Numbered from the stretch's first letter, positions 7,599 to 17,263 are shown. The stretch is 64,000 bases of DNA from JANMDU01 sp031418715 (GCA_031418715.1 JANOJL010000023.1:31708-95707); one strand, 5' to 3'. Program-made: numbers and translations. Notes: generated by a model not told the origin, from the letters alone.

Positions 7599-9431
7599 CT
7601 AAAAGCCGATGCTTCGCACCAGCTTGCGCTGCTCGGGCGATTCGGTTTCAGCGGCGGCGATCAGCCAGCCCAGCTGGGCGTTGGCATCATCGCCGGTTTC
7701 GCTTGATTCTTGTGTGGGCATCAGTGCGCAGCAGATTGAGAGGCGCAGGCTCGCGCCTACTGGCAAAATTTCAGTAGGTGCATGGGCGCTGGCTGAGATG
7801 CGCGCGCTCAGTTTCGTCAATTGCCCAGGGGTGCAAGCGCCTTCTACCAACACGGCGAATTGCGTTTCGTCAATGCGGCTGATGCCATCCACATCGCGCA
7901 ATTGCTGCTGCAAGCGCGAGCTGGTGATGATCAAAGCGCGATCTGCCATCTCGCGGCCATGCTCTTTCACATACCAAGCGTGGTTGGTCAGTTCCACCAA
8001 AATCAAGCCGTAAGAATGGTTAAAGCGATGTGCGCGGGTGATGCTGCCGTGCAATTGCTGCAAGAAGTTGCGCATATTGGGCAAACCGGTCAGAGCGTCT
8101 TTGCTGGGAAGGCCAGTGGCGCGTGCCAAGCCTTCGCGGCGCATGTTGCTGCGCGAGAGCAAGGCATACAGCAGCAATGGCAACTCAATGGCGGTGGCAA
8201 TGGGTACGCTAGCTTGCGTGAGCATGCTATTGGGAACGATGCCCAAGTTGCGCAGTATGAGGGGAATGGCAGAGAGAGCTACTGGCGCAAAACACAAAGC
8301 CACCCAGCGCGTGATGGCTTCACCTCGCTGCCAACTCATGGCAATAATCGTGTAAACCAATACTACAGACGTTAAAACACCTGCATTAAGAAAGCGATAG
8401 GAAATATTGTTTGGATACCAGATCTCCAGCGCGACGCAAGCCATCATCGTGACCACTTGAACTGCGATCAGCGCGTTGACAGCGCGAACGCGCATCACGG
8501 GCTGCACTATTAAGCCGACCAGCCAAGGGCCAAGGGCGGCTGTGAGTCCTGCAAGAACATAGTTCATGCGATCAGCAAGCAGGGGTGATTCGTTCCAAAG
8601 ATACAGGGGCGCAATTCCTGTTTGAGCGAAGTTAAACAAGCCCAATGCCAGCATATAAAAGCTAAATGCGATGAAAGCTTGTTCGCGCCTTGCGATAGCA
8701 ATAATGACGCTCGTTACGAAAATCAAGAGAATCAATCCAACGAGTGCGCCAAGGAGCATTTGCTCCGTTTGATGCGATTGAAAAAACGCCGTGTCGCGGT
8801 AGATTTGCATCGGCAGCGAAACGGGAAAGCGGGCATTTTCAATGCGCAGGTAATACTGCACATAATCTGTGGTGTCGCTTTGTAGGTTGAAGGTGGGCAG
8901 GCGTGTGGATATGGGCCATTGCTGGCGCGGCACGACATCACCTGAGCGCAGACTGACCCACTGGCCGCTGGTGTCTCGCCAATACAGTCGAACATCGTCA
9001 ATCAGGGGCGAGCCCAGCTCTAAGAGCCAGCGCGAGCGCACCTCGCTGGCTTTGACTTCAAACCGTAACCAGAGCACCTTCCCATCGATTTTGTGCGCGT
9101 CGGTGGGTTTGCTTGGCTTGAATAACTCCAAACCGGCGGTGGCGCGGGCTTGCAAAGCAGAGAGTGTGGTGTCTTTGCTGTCGTCGATCCAATATTCGAC
9201 GTACGGGATCAGATCAATATGCGGCACCTCGGCGCCTAGCAAGACGACTGGCAGCTGGCGTTGGCTTAGCGCACTGGAGACCAAGGGAACGATGGGCTCG
9301 GGTGTTGGTGCTTTTGGGTGATTAGCCTGAGCGTGCGCACACACCAATACCCCGAGCCAAGCCAAGCGGCGGCAGGCTCGAATAAACTGGTGTAGGTGGA
9401 GCGCTAAAAAGAGTGCAGCACAGTCGAGCAT
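7599..9431 (-). CDS. 7TMR-DISM membrane sensor with degenerate GGDEF domain
   Basis: 610 residues: an N-terminal signal/anchor helix, then a periplasmic 7TMR-DISMED2-like domain (about 65-190), seven hydrophobic segments (about 210-400) and a GGDEF fold (about 425-560). The signature GGDEF loop reads RIDET (about 519-523), so diguanylate cyclase activity is unlikely. The domain start LTGLPNMRNFLQ is well kept. It may bind GTP or c-di-GMP, or act as a scaffold reporting a periplasmic carbohydrate-like ligand; that is inference. The stop lies within the rpsF promoter region, and rpoH lies upstream on the same strand. The start is not certain; an ATG at 9431 gives a plausible signal helix. Confidence 0.78.
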   Translation of the reverse strand: MLDCAALFLALHLHQFIRACRRLAWLGVLVCAHAQANHPKAPTPEPIVPLVSSALSQRQLPVVLLGAEVPHIDLIPYVEYWIDDSKDTTLSALQARATAGLELFKPSKPTDAHKIDGKVLWLRFEVKASEVRSRWLLELGSPLIDDVRLYWRDTSGQWVSLRSGDVVPRQQWPISTRLPTFNLQSDTTDYVQYYLRIENARFPVSLPMQIYRDTAFFQSHQTEQMLLGALVGLILLIFVTSVIIAIARREQAFIAFSFYMLALGLFNFAQTGIAPLYLWNESPLLADRMNYVLAGLTAALGPWLVGLIVQPVMRVRAVNALIAVQVVTMMACVALEIWYPNNISYRFLNAGVLTSVVLVYTIIAMSWQRGEAITRWVALCFAPVALSAIPLILRNLGIVPNSMLTQASVPIATAIELPLLLYALLSRSNMRREGLARATGLPSKDALTGLPNMRNFLQQLHGSITRAHRFNHSYGLILVELTNHAWYVKEHGREMADRALIITSSRLQQQLRDVDGISRIDETQFAVLVEGACTPGQLTKLSARISASAHAPTEILPVGASLRLSICCALMPTQESSETGDDANAQLGWLIAAAETESPEQRKLVRSIGF

Positions 9432-9559
9432 AAATATGCTACCAACTGTAACTCCTGCCGTCTCAATTTAGTCAAATCACTTACAAAGTAGTACTTTTAA
9501 CCTCGGTTTATGTGAACAAAATCACGCAGAAAGTAGCGAGAAAGCAAACGCCAGAAGGA

Positions 9560-10501
9560 TTAGTCCTCCAGCGCCTTCTTCATCTTCTTCATCGCCGCCA
9601 CTTCAATCTGGCGAATGCGCTCGGCGCTTACGCCGTATTCCGCAGCCAGATCATGCAGCGTGAGGCCGCCAGAGCCGTTGTCATTCACCTTGAGCCAGCG
9701 CTCTTCAATGATGCGTTTGCTGCGTGCATCTAGCTGCTCAAGGGCGGATTGCACGCCATCTGAGGCCAGATGGTCGCGTTGGCGAGCTTCTAGCAGCGCT
9801 GTGGGCTCCATCGAGTTGTCTGTCAGGTAAGCAATCGGGCCAAAAGCCTCTTCGCCGTCATCCGAAGGCGCAGGATCGAGCAACACATCGCCGCCTGCAA
9901 AACGCGCTTCCATCTCAATGACTTCTTCGCGCTTCACATTGAGTTTGGCTGCGACGATATCGATTTCCTTGGTGTTCAAAGAGTCGCGGTGTGTCATGCC
10001 GCCCTCGGCTTCGGCGGCATCGTGTTTCAAGCCTTGCTTCATCGAGCGCAGGTTGAAGAAAAGCTTGCGCTGCGCCTTGGTGGTGGCCACCTTGACCATA
10101 CGGAAATTCTTCAAAATGTATTCATGAATCTCAGCCTTGATCCAGTGCAGCGCATAGCTCACGAGGCGCACGCCTTGATCCGGGTCAAAACGCTTCACGG
10201 CTTTCATCAGGCCTACGTTGCCCTCTTGAATCAAATCCGCATGCGCCAGCCCATAGCCCAGATATTGGCGAGCGGTCGAGATCACCAAGCGCAGATGCGA
10301 GAGCACCAGCCGCCCAGCCGCTTCCATATTCTCATTCTCACGCCACTGGCGCGCATAGCGCTGCTCTTCTTCCAGGGTGAGCATGGGCATGCGGTTGGCT
10401 GCGCTGATATACGCATCCAAATTGCCCAGCGATGGCACCAGGCTCATGCCGCTCCAATTGGAGACGGCGGTGTTGTTCGATACAGCTAAAGCTCCAGACA
10501 T
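9560..10501 (-). CDS. rpoH: RNA polymerase heat-shock sigma factor (sigma-32)
   Basis: 313 residues. Region 2 is intact (LRLVISTARQYLGYGLAHADLI, then EGNVGLMKAVKRFDP). The RpoH box QRKLFFNLR, diagnostic of this sigma factor, lies at 144-152. The C-terminal helix-turn-helix is LHDLAAEYGVSAERIRQIE. It directs transcription of chaperone and protease genes. Ribosome-binding sequence AAGGAG is 8 bases before the ATG at 10501. Upstream lies a CIRCE operator overlapping the best promoter match, which suggests HrcA repression in addition to the usual translational and stability control. Confidence 0.96.
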   Translation of the reverse strand: MSGALAVSNNTAVSNWSGMSLVPSLGNLDAYISAANRMPMLTLEEEQRYARQWRENENMEAAGRLVLSHLRLVISTARQYLGYGLAHADLIQEGNVGLMKAVKRFDPDQGVRLVSYALHWIKAEIHEYILKNFRMVKVATTKAQRKLFFNLRSMKQGLKHDAAEAEGGMTHRDSLNTKEIDIVAAKLNVKREEVIEMEARFAGGDVLLDPAPSDDGEEAFGPIAYLTDNSMEPTALLEARQRDHLASDGVQSALEQLDARSKRIIEERWLKVNDNGSGGLTLHDLAAEYGVSAERIRQIEVAAMKKMKKALED

Positions 10502-10575
10502 GGCGGAACTCCTTCTTTCTTTCGTAGATCAGCGACTGCGCTAAAAGTGCGGGTTTTCGCTAATCAAACTGTATA

Positions 10576-10602
10576 TTAGCACTCTTGCTTGGAGAGTGCC
10601 AA
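10576..10602. promoter_or_regulatory. CIRCE operator (HrcA site) overlapping the rpoH promoter
   Basis: TTAGCACTC-N9-GAGTGCCAA; the consensus is TTAGCACTC-N9-GAGTGCTAA, so there is one mismatch. On the minus strand the same bases hold TTGGCA, an 18-base spacer and TAATAT, so the operator covers both promoter boxes. Confidence 0.85.
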
Positions 10603-10784
10603 ATTAAAAAGTTCAATGACCTTGATGGCTAATGACTATCGGGTCATTTTCTTTTTGGTTTGTCGATTCTCAATGAGATTTGAATTATTTTCATTGATTC
10701 CTGAACTTGTTAAATGGATAACTTGTTGATTTCTAAAGAGATTGTGTGTTTTCATCCAGATCGACCGAAGCATGGCTTTAAATT

Positions 10785-10810
10785 AAAAAAGCTCCCTCAG
10801 GAGCTTTTTA
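10785..10810 (-). terminator. Intrinsic terminator after trxA
   Basis: Minus strand AAAAAGCTCC-TGAG-GGAGCTTTTTT, starting 17 bases after the trxA stop. The 180 bases between here and the CIRCE site are AT-rich, with no gene seen. Confidence 0.85.
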
Positions 10811-10826
10811 TGAGCGCTTAGAAAAA

Positions 10827-11162
10827 TCAAGCCGCCAAGGTTTGATCCACAAAAGCGGTGAGTTGGGCTTTGCTCAATGCGCCGACTTTGGTGGCGGCGA
10901 GCTGGCCTTTGTTGAAAATCATCAGGGTGGGGATGCCGCGAATACCGAATTTACCGGGGATGTCGCGGTTGTCGTCCACGTTGAGCTTGGCGATTTGCAG
11001 CTTGCCTTCGTAGGCGGTGGCCATCTCGTCCAAGGCGGGAGCGATCATTTTGCAGGGGCCGCACCATTCGGCCCAAAAATCGACGAGCACGGGCTTGTCG
11101 GCTTGCAATACATCAGCCTCGAAGCTGGCATCGGTGATGGTTTTGATGAGGGCGTTGGCCAT
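10827..11162 (-). CDS. trxA: Thioredoxin 1
   Basis: 111 residues, usual length. The redox motif WCGPC (Cys34, Cys37) lies in the context DFWAEWCGPCKMIAP, and the cis-proline loop is GIRGIPTLMIF. Cytosolic disulfide reductase serving ribonucleotide reductase, methionine sulfoxide reductase and others. In many betaproteobacteria trxA lies next to rho; here the two are 32 kb apart. The upstream intergenic region of 129 bases is shared with the divergent addB-like gene. Confidence 0.96.
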   Translation of the reverse strand: MANALIKTITDASFEADVLQADKPVLVDFWAEWCGPCKMIAPALDEMATAYEGKLQIAKLNVDDNRDIPGKFGIRGIPTLMIFNKGQLAATKVGALSKAQLTAFVDQTLAA

Positions 11163-11291
11163 GATGGGTTCCTAGCAAAATGTGTTGGAAGAATGTTGAG
11201 TTGAGTCGAATGGCTTCGATGCACATTACAGTGTGGGCATTGTGACAGAAAGCAAATTTTTTATTCCCCCATCCGGTTCAGGGCGCTGGCT

Positions 11292-13856
11292 ATGAGCGCG
11301 ATAGGCAAAGTTGATGCTGCGGGCAGCGCTGCGCCTGTTTGGGGCAGCGTGTGGCAGCAAGTGGCTGCTCACATGCAGCTTTGCAGCGCACATGCGGCTC
11401 GCACGGTGGTGCTGTTGCCGTTTTTTCAGCTTCAAGTGGTGGCGCGCGCTTCGGCGGCGCAATATTGGCCGGGCGGATTTCTGCCACGCCTTGAGACGAC
11501 CAAAAGCTGGCAGCAGCGGATTGCGCCTTTTTCGCCCGATGCGCTGGATTTGAGCTTTGATGCGGCTTTGGATGCGTTGCGGGCGCGGAGTTGGCTGGCT
11601 AAATCGGGGCTGCAAGCCAAGCAAACGGTGCTTGGAGCCCTGCTGGTGGAGACGGCGCAGCAGCTGGGCGGCTTGGCAGCTAGCGTTGCGCCAGATGAGC
11701 GGGCGGCTTGGGCGGAGCAGATGCGGCCTGTGGTGGCTTCTGGTTTGACGGCTGGCGCGGAATTTGCAGCATATGAAGCGGCGGTGGCGCGGATTGCGCT
11801 GGAATGGGCGGCTGCTTCACGCTATGCGAGCGATGCATTGTTTGAATGGGCTTTGCAGGATGTGGACGCGCTGATCGTGGTGCGCGGAGTGCAGAGGAAT
11901 GCTTTGACTCTCTCGCTGGCTGCAAAGCTTGGGGAGCGAACGCTGTTTGTGGATCTGCCTACTGCTAGCGATGGCCAGCTCTTTCTTCATGCAGCGCGAG
12001 ATGCGGAAGATGAAGCGCAACGCGCGGCGGCTTGCGTGATGGCGCATGTGGCTGCGGGGAGCACACCCGTGGCGCTGCCTGCGATTGACAGATTGGTCAC
12101 GCGGCGCATCAGCGCGATGCTGGGCAGTCAAGGCTTGGCGCTGCGCGATGAGACAGGTTGGAAGCTTTCCACCACACGGGCTGCGGCGAATGTGATGAGC
12201 TTGCTGCGCGCTGCGCACCCTCAGGCGTCGCAAGATGAGCATTTGGATTGGCTGAAACACACGCAGGCAGCTCAGGGCGCAGTGCAACGCTATGAGCACG
12301 AGCTTCGTAAGCAAAATGCGACACCCGCCTTTATAGAACGTGCGCAGAGTGCTATTGAATTCATAGTGAATGATCTGAGCATTGAGCCTGTGGCCTTGCT
12401 CAAAGAATTGCGCTCTTCTCGCCCGCTCGCAGCTTGGCTGGATACTTTGACGCAGGCTTTGAAGTGCAGCGGCCAATGGGCAGATTTGAAGAGGGATACT
12501 GCGGGCGAGCAAGTGCTCAGCGCTTTGCACTTGCAGGGCAGTGAAGCACGAGAGATTTTGCAGTCAGACGCTTCGCGCATGAGCTTGCCAGAATTGAGCC
12601 AATGGGTGCAAACGGCTTTGGAGGGCGCGAGCTTCAAGATGCCTTCGCCTGAAGCCGAGGCTGAGGTGGTGATTTTGCCGTTGGCGCAATTGGCGGCTCG
12701 GCCGTTTGCGGCGCTGGTGATGGCGGGCTGCGATGAGGCGCATTTACCGCTCGCGCCTGAGCCGCAGGGCTGGTGGAATGCGGCGCAGCGCGAGGCGCTT
12801 GGGCTGCCTAGCCGGGAGTTGCTTCGCGAGGAGCAGCAAACGGTGTGGCAGCGGGCGATGCAAGTGCCGCGCGTGGATGTGCTTTGGCGCAGCGCGGAGG
12901 GCGAGGAGGCCTTGCAGCGCAGCCCGCTCTTGCAAGCTTGGCAGTTGGCGCATGCTGGGCAAGAGGGCGTGGATGCGCGCTTCAGCCAAGAAGTGATGGC
13001 GCAGCCCGTGATGCAGCCTGCGCCGAATGGAGCTTCTCTTGCAAAGACCTTGCGCTTTTCTGCGAGCAGCTACCAAGATGTGCGCACCTGCCCTTATCGC
13101 TTTTTTGCGCTGCGATTGCTCGGGCTGCAAGAATCGCAAGAGCTGGATGCGGAGCTTTCTAAGCGGGATTTTGGCTCTTGGCTGCATGCAGTGCTTTCTG
13201 AGTTTCATCGGAAACGCCCGCGTGAAACGGACGCACTTTTAGATGCGGAAAACTTAGATGCTTGCGCCGCACGCATCGCGCAAGATTGGTATGGGCAAAA
13301 CGCTGGATTCATTCCGTTTGCCGCCGCTTGGCCGCAGGTGCGCAGCAGCTATTTGCTTTGGTTAGAGAAACACGAAGGCGAGGGCTGGCGGTTTGAAAGC
13401 AGTGAGCTGGATGCCAAATTGGAAGTGGAGGGCGTAGCGATTCAAGGGCGCTTGGATCGCGTGGATTTACTCGCTGGCTCGGGTGCTGCAACAGGTTCTT
13501 TCACGCACATGGTGATTGACTACAAAACTGAAAGCTTAGGCAGTTTGCAACGCAGAGTCAAAGAGCCGCTGGAAGACACGCAGTTGGTGTTTTACGCAGC
13601 CTTGCTGGGGAAAGAGGATGTGAAAGCCGGGTATCTTGGCGTGGCGGAGAAAGAGACAAAAGTGGTGGAGCAAACGCTGGTTCATGATGCTTTGCCGATG
13701 CTGCTCGAAGGCTTGGCTGATGACGCGCAGCGCATTGCCGCAGGGCATGGTTTGCCTGCGATGGGCGAGGGCATGGCTTGCGAGTATTGCGCGGCGCGGG
13801 GCTTGTGCAGGAAAGATTTTTGGGCAGAGCGTGAAGCTGGGGGTGAGCGGGCATGA
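11292..13856 (+). CDS. AddB-like Fe-S nuclease subunit of a double-strand-break repair complex
   Basis: 854 residues. The C-terminal PD-(D/E)XK nuclease has CPYRFFALRLLGL (about residue 600), VIDYKTE (about 740) and CEYCAARGLC (about 829-838). These cysteines match the four that hold a 4Fe-4S cluster in AddB proteins. No Walker A motif is visible in the N-terminal part, which is helicase-like but inactive in this subfamily. It pairs with the downstream helicase-nuclease through an ATGA overlap, so the two are translationally coupled. A palindromic repeat element adds about 16 residues at 345-361 (AFIERAQSAIEFIV). No strong ribosome-binding site precedes the ATG; no better in-frame start was found. 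Confidence 0.82.
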   Translation: MSAIGKVDAAGSAAPVWGSVWQQVAAHMQLCSAHAARTVVLLPFFQLQVVARASAAQYWPGGFLPRLETTKSWQQRIAPFSPDALDLSFDAALDALRARSWLAKSGLQAKQTVLGALLVETAQQLGGLAASVAPDERAAWAEQMRPVVASGLTAGAEFAAYEAAVARIALEWAAASRYASDALFEWALQDVDALIVVRGVQRNALTLSLAAKLGERTLFVDLPTASDGQLFLHAARDAEDEAQRAAACVMAHVAAGSTPVALPAIDRLVTRRISAMLGSQGLALRDETGWKLSTTRAAANVMSLLRAAHPQASQDEHLDWLKHTQAAQGAVQRYEHELRKQNATPAFIERAQSAIEFIVNDLSIEPVALLKELRSSRPLAAWLDTLTQALKCSGQWADLKRDTAGEQVLSALHLQGSEAREILQSDASRMSLPELSQWVQTALEGASFKMPSPEAEAEVVILPLAQLAARPFAALVMAGCDEAHLPLAPEPQGWWNAAQREALGLPSRELLREEQQTVWQRAMQVPRVDVLWRSAEGEEALQRSPLLQAWQLAHAGQEGVDARFSQEVMAQPVMQPAPNGASLAKTLRFSASSYQDVRTCPYRFFALRLLGLQESQELDAELSKRDFGSWLHAVLSEFHRKRPRETDALLDAENLDACAARIAQDWYGQNAGFIPFAAAWPQVRSSYLLWLEKHEGEGWRFESSELDAKLEVEGVAIQGRLDRVDLLAGSGAATGSFTHMVIDYKTESLGSLQRRVKEPLEDTQLVFYAALLGKEDVKAGYLGVAEKETKVVEQTLVHDALPMLLEGLADDAQRIAAGHGLPAMGEGMACEYCAARGLCRKDFWAEREAGGERA
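12327..12372 (-). repeat. Palindrome-headed repeat element, copy 2 (inside addB-like gene)
   Basis: Reverse orientation: TTTATAGAACGTGCGCAGAG then GCTATTGAATTCATAG. Translated in frame as AFIERAQSAIEFIV. The tail beyond the ATAACGG-like core is not recognisable. Confidence 0.7.
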
Positions 13857-16800
13857 GCGGCGAAATTCTTAACGCTTCCGTAACTGCAGCCTATGCCCTC
13901 AACGGCCAGCCCTGCTCGCGCGAAGCGTTTTATGCAGCGGCTTGCGATCCTCAAAGGCCGATTGTGGTGCAAGCTTGCGCGGGCGCGGGTAAGACTTGGA
14001 TGCTGGTCTCGCGCATCGTGCGTGCGCTGCTCGCGGGCGCGCAGCCGCATGAAATTTTGGCGATCACGTTCACGAAGAAAGCTGCGGGCGAGATGCGTTC
14101 GCGTTTGCAGGAATGGCTGCACGCGTTTGCGGCAGCTGATGATGCGCAACTGACGCAAGAGCTTGCGATACGCGGAATTTCAAGCCAAATCGGCCAACAG
14201 CCGTTACAAAATCTACGTAGTTTGCTATCAAATTTATACCAGCAGAGTTTGCAATCCAGCCGCCCGGTGCAGATTCGCACCTTTCACAGTTGGTTTGCCG
14301 CGTTGCTTTCCAGCGCGCCGCTCGCGGTGGTGGAGGCGCTGGGGCTGCCGATGCCTTATGAGCTGCTGGAAGACGATGCGCAGGCTACTGCTTTGGTATG
14401 GCCTAAGTTTTATGAGCTACTGCAAAAGGATGAGGCACTGCATCGCGTGTATCGCGAGGCGGTGGCAGATGCGGGGCGCTGGGGTGTGCAGGAAGCTTTG
14501 ACGAATGCGCTTGCCAAGCGGGTGGAGTTTGCATTGGCCGACGCGGCGGGCGTGGTGGCGCGGAGCATTGAGCCATTTGGCAAGCGCTTCCCCGAGATGG
14601 CGCATTTGGATGATCCGCTGCATAAGCTTCTTGATGAGAAATCATCTTTGCAAGAGGCTGCTCGGCTACTGGGCGCAGCACCGCAAAAGAGCTACGCTGC
14701 CAAAGGCGTGGAGCTAGAAACAGCGCTTACCTCGGCGCAATGGAAAAACATTCCCCTCTGCCTGCTCACCAAAGAAGGCGAGCCGCGCAAGTTCTCCGAC
14801 AAGATATCTGGCATTGGAAGAATCCGCGCTGCGCAAGAGCTGTGTGTGCGCATTCAAGCCGCCGCGCAGCAGCATGCCGCTTGGCTACATCAGCAGCGCA
14901 TGGCCCAGCTCACGCGGGGGTTGCTGCAATGCTTTGCTGATCTCAAGCGCTCGCGCGGCTGGGTCGATATGGGCGATTTGGAGCGCGCTGCGCAGCATTT
15001 GCTGAGCGACGACGCGCTGGCAGGCTGGGTGCAGCAGCGCTTGGATGCACAGATCAAGCATCTCTTGATTGACGAATTTCAAGACACCAATCCGCTGCAA
15101 TGGCAATCGCTGCAAAGCTGGCTTGCTGGCTATGCGGGCGCGGGCAGCGAGCCACCGAGTGTGTTCATCGTGGGCGATGCGAAGCAAAGTATTTATCGCT
15201 TTCGCCGAGCCGAGCCGCAGGTGTTTGCAGCGGCCACGCGCTTTGTCTGCGAAGGGCTTGGCGGCACGCTGCTTTCTTGCGATCACACGCGGCGCAATGC
15301 GCCTGAGATTGTCAATGTCGTCAATGCCGTGATGCGCGAAGCCGCGCATTCGATAACCACACAAAGCGTCGTGGAACAGCCCTATGACTTCCGCGAACAC
15401 ACCACGGAGAGCGACAAAACAGGCCGCGTGATCCAGCTTCCGCTTTCGCCGCAGCCAGAAAAATCGTTGGCTGATGTCTCGCTCGTTTGGCGCGATACCT
15501 TAAATCAGCCGCGCGATGAGCCCGAAGAGCATGCCGTCGATACCGAATGCCAGATGGCGGCGCGTTGGGTGGCCAAGCAAATCGAAGCTGGCTTGAAGCC
15601 GCAAGAGATCATGGTGCTCGCGCGGCAGCGCAATCGCCTCGCACGCATGCGCGATGCGTTGCGCAGCTTAGGGATTGAAAGCCAAATCGCCGAGAAGACG
15701 GCGCTGATCGAGCAGCCTGAAGTGCAAGACGTGGTGGCGCTGCTCGATGCACTCGTCTCGCCGAGCAACGATCTGGCTTTGGCCAGAGCGCTCAAATCGC
15801 CGCTGCTCGGATGGAGCGATGCGCAACTGATGGCGTTGGCTATCGCAGCGAAAGCGACTCCCCTTTCCGCTCAGGCTGCGCCATCCACCGTTCGGACTGA
15901 GCCTGTCGAAGTCCCCGCCCACACCTCTAGTTCTCAAAAAACCACCTCTCAAAGTTGGTTTGATACGCTATTGAATAGTGAGCACTCCACACAGGTAATA
16001 CAACGGCTAGATGCCGATTTCGCTTCAAAGACTGCGCTTCAACTGAAAAGAGCGCAGCACCTCTTTCAAACCCTCCCGCCCCACGATGCCCTGAGCATTG
16101 TTTACGACGAATGGCAAGTGATTGAGCGCTGCATGTCAGCCGCGCCCGCGCCACTGCGCAACCGCGTTGGCTTGAGTTTGCAGGCGCTCTTGCAAGCCGC
16201 GCTGCAAGCCAGCGGAGGCCGCTTCCTCACGCCGCATGCTTGGGTGCGCCAGCTCACAAGCGCTGCCCTCAAAACGCCGCAAACGGCTGCCAGCGAGCAA
16301 GCCGTGAGGCTCATGACGGTGCATGGTGCCAAAGGTTTGGAGGCTCATACCGTGCTCCTGCTCGACAGCAATGCCGCCTCCAAACGGGCCAAATCGCTGG
16401 ATGTACTCGTTGATTGGCCGGGCGAGAGCAAGGTGCCGCACATCTTCGCCTTCCTGCGCAGCGAAGCCAGTGCGCCTGAGTGCGTCGCTGCCGCGCTCGC
16501 GCACGAGACGCAGCAGCGCGCGCGCGAAGAAATCAATGCGCTGTATGTTGCCATGACCCGCGCTCGTGAGCAGCTGGTCATCAGCGGCCACGAAGTCAGC
16601 AAGAGCGATCCCACCTGCCCGTGGATACGCATCGAAGCGCTGCGGGAACTGGATGCAGAAGCCGTAGAAGAAGCATGGCATGGCGATTTCGCTGCGCCAG
16701 CTGCTGCTACAACGAACGCAGCGCAGAGCCGTTTTTATATACAAAAACTGCCTCTACCCGTTATAAATATTGCGCAGAGTGCTATCAAATCGATAGTAAG

Positions 16801-17263
16801 CAACGAATCAATCAACATCGACGACACAGCCGCCCGTATTGGCCAAGCCATGCACCGCCTGCTAGAGCTCTACCGCCCAGGCCTCGATCTAAGCCGCCTC
16901 GCGCTGTCCGTCGCCGCCAGCTTCCAACTCAGCCCAGTGCAATCCGCCCAAGCCTTGCAAGCAGCGCAAGTCATCACCGAAGGCGAAGCCGCATGGCTGT
17001 GGGATCGCAGCGTGATTGATTGGCAAGCCGATGAAGTTGAGTTGATGCACCAAGGCGCTCTGCTGCGCATTGACCGCCTCGTGAAGCACACGATCACGCA
17101 AACCTGGTGGGTGCTCGACTACAAATCTAACGTTGCGCCGCAGCAAGTGCCCGAGCTGACTGCGCAGTTAACACAATACAAAGAAGCCGTGAAAGCAGCG
17201 AACCCGCAAGCCGCAGTCAAAGCTGCGTTCATCACGGCGCAGGGCGCGTTGATTGAGATTTAA
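13853..17263 (+). CDS. AddA-like UvrD-family helicase-nuclease (exonuclease V beta-type)
   Basis: 1136 residues. Helicase motifs: Walker A AGAGKT (43-48), TFTKKAAGEMRSRL, DEFQDT (about 407-412), VGDAKQSIYRFR, and TVHGAKGLE (about 820). A C-terminal nuclease motif is WWVLDYKS (about 1084). With the AddB-like partner it should unwind and trim broken DNA ends for RecA loading. The gene carries three separate copies of the palindromic repeat, at residues about 107-129, 704-726 and 959-983. All keep the frame and lie between recognisable motifs. The start ATG overlaps the stop of the upstream gene. Confidence 0.87.
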   Translation: MSGEILNASVTAAYALNGQPCSREAFYAAACDPQRPIVVQACAGAGKTWMLVSRIVRALLAGAQPHEILAITFTKKAAGEMRSRLQEWLHAFAAADDAQLTQELAIRGISSQIGQQPLQNLRSLLSNLYQQSLQSSRPVQIRTFHSWFAALLSSAPLAVVEALGLPMPYELLEDDAQATALVWPKFYELLQKDEALHRVYREAVADAGRWGVQEALTNALAKRVEFALADAAGVVARSIEPFGKRFPEMAHLDDPLHKLLDEKSSLQEAARLLGAAPQKSYAAKGVELETALTSAQWKNIPLCLLTKEGEPRKFSDKISGIGRIRAAQELCVRIQAAAQQHAAWLHQQRMAQLTRGLLQCFADLKRSRGWVDMGDLERAAQHLLSDDALAGWVQQRLDAQIKHLLIDEFQDTNPLQWQSLQSWLAGYAGAGSEPPSVFIVGDAKQSIYRFRRAEPQVFAAATRFVCEGLGGTLLSCDHTRRNAPEIVNVVNAVMREAAHSITTQSVVEQPYDFREHTTESDKTGRVIQLPLSPQPEKSLADVSLVWRDTLNQPRDEPEEHAVDTECQMAARWVAKQIEAGLKPQEIMVLARQRNRLARMRDALRSLGIESQIAEKTALIEQPEVQDVVALLDALVSPSNDLALARALKSPLLGWSDAQLMALAIAAKATPLSAQAAPSTVRTEPVEVPAHTSSSQKTTSQSWFDTLLNSEHSTQVIQRLDADFASKTALQLKRAQHLFQTLPPHDALSIVYDEWQVIERCMSAAPAPLRNRVGLSLQALLQAALQASGGRFLTPHAWVRQLTSAALKTPQTAASEQAVRLMTVHGAKGLEAHTVLLLDSNAASKRAKSLDVLVDWPGESKVPHIFAFLRSEASAPECVAAALAHETQQRAREEINALYVAMTRAREQLVISGHEVSKSDPTCPWIRIEALRELDAEAVEEAWHGDFAAPAAATTNAAQSRFYIQKLPLPVINIAQSAIKSIVSNESINIDDTAARIGQAMHRLLELYRPGLDLSRLALSVAASFQLSPVQSAQALQAAQVITEGEAAWLWDRSVIDWQADEVELMHQGALLRIDRLVKHTITQTWWVLDYKSNVAPQQVPELTAQLTQYKEAVKAANPQAAVKAAFITAQGALIEI
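14175..14240 (-). repeat. Palindrome-headed repeat element, copy 3 (inside addA-like gene)
   Basis: Reverse orientation with the full tail: AAGCCAAATCGGCC, CAGCCGTTACAAAATCTACG, then head TTGCTATCAAATTTATA. Encodes the insert SSQIGQQPLQNLRSLLSNLY. Confidence 0.75.
15966..16030 (+). repeat. Palindrome-headed repeat element, copy 4 (inside addA-like gene)
   Basis: Forward orientation: CGCTATTGAATAGTGAGCAC, then ACAGGTAATACAACGGCTAG and ATGCCGATTTCGCTT. Lies in a low-complexity linker of the helicase gene. Confidence 0.75.
16729..16800 (-). repeat. Palindrome-headed repeat element, copy 5 (inside addA-like gene)
   Basis: Reverse orientation: CTACCCGTTATAAATATTGC, GCAGAGTGCTATCAAATCGATAG. Encodes LPVINIAQSAIKSIV, close to the peptide made by copy 2 and copy 9. 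Confidence 0.8.

Noticed and set aside
10632..10649. Terminator hairpin AATGAC-TATCGG-GTCATT
   Set aside because: Short weak stem without a continuous T run and with no gene ending there on the plus strand.
11242..11295. A 17-codon frame from GTG ending at the addB-like start (ATGA overlap)
   Set aside because: No ribosome-binding sequence; the peptide has no counterpart I can name. It could be a lost N-terminus, but there is no support.
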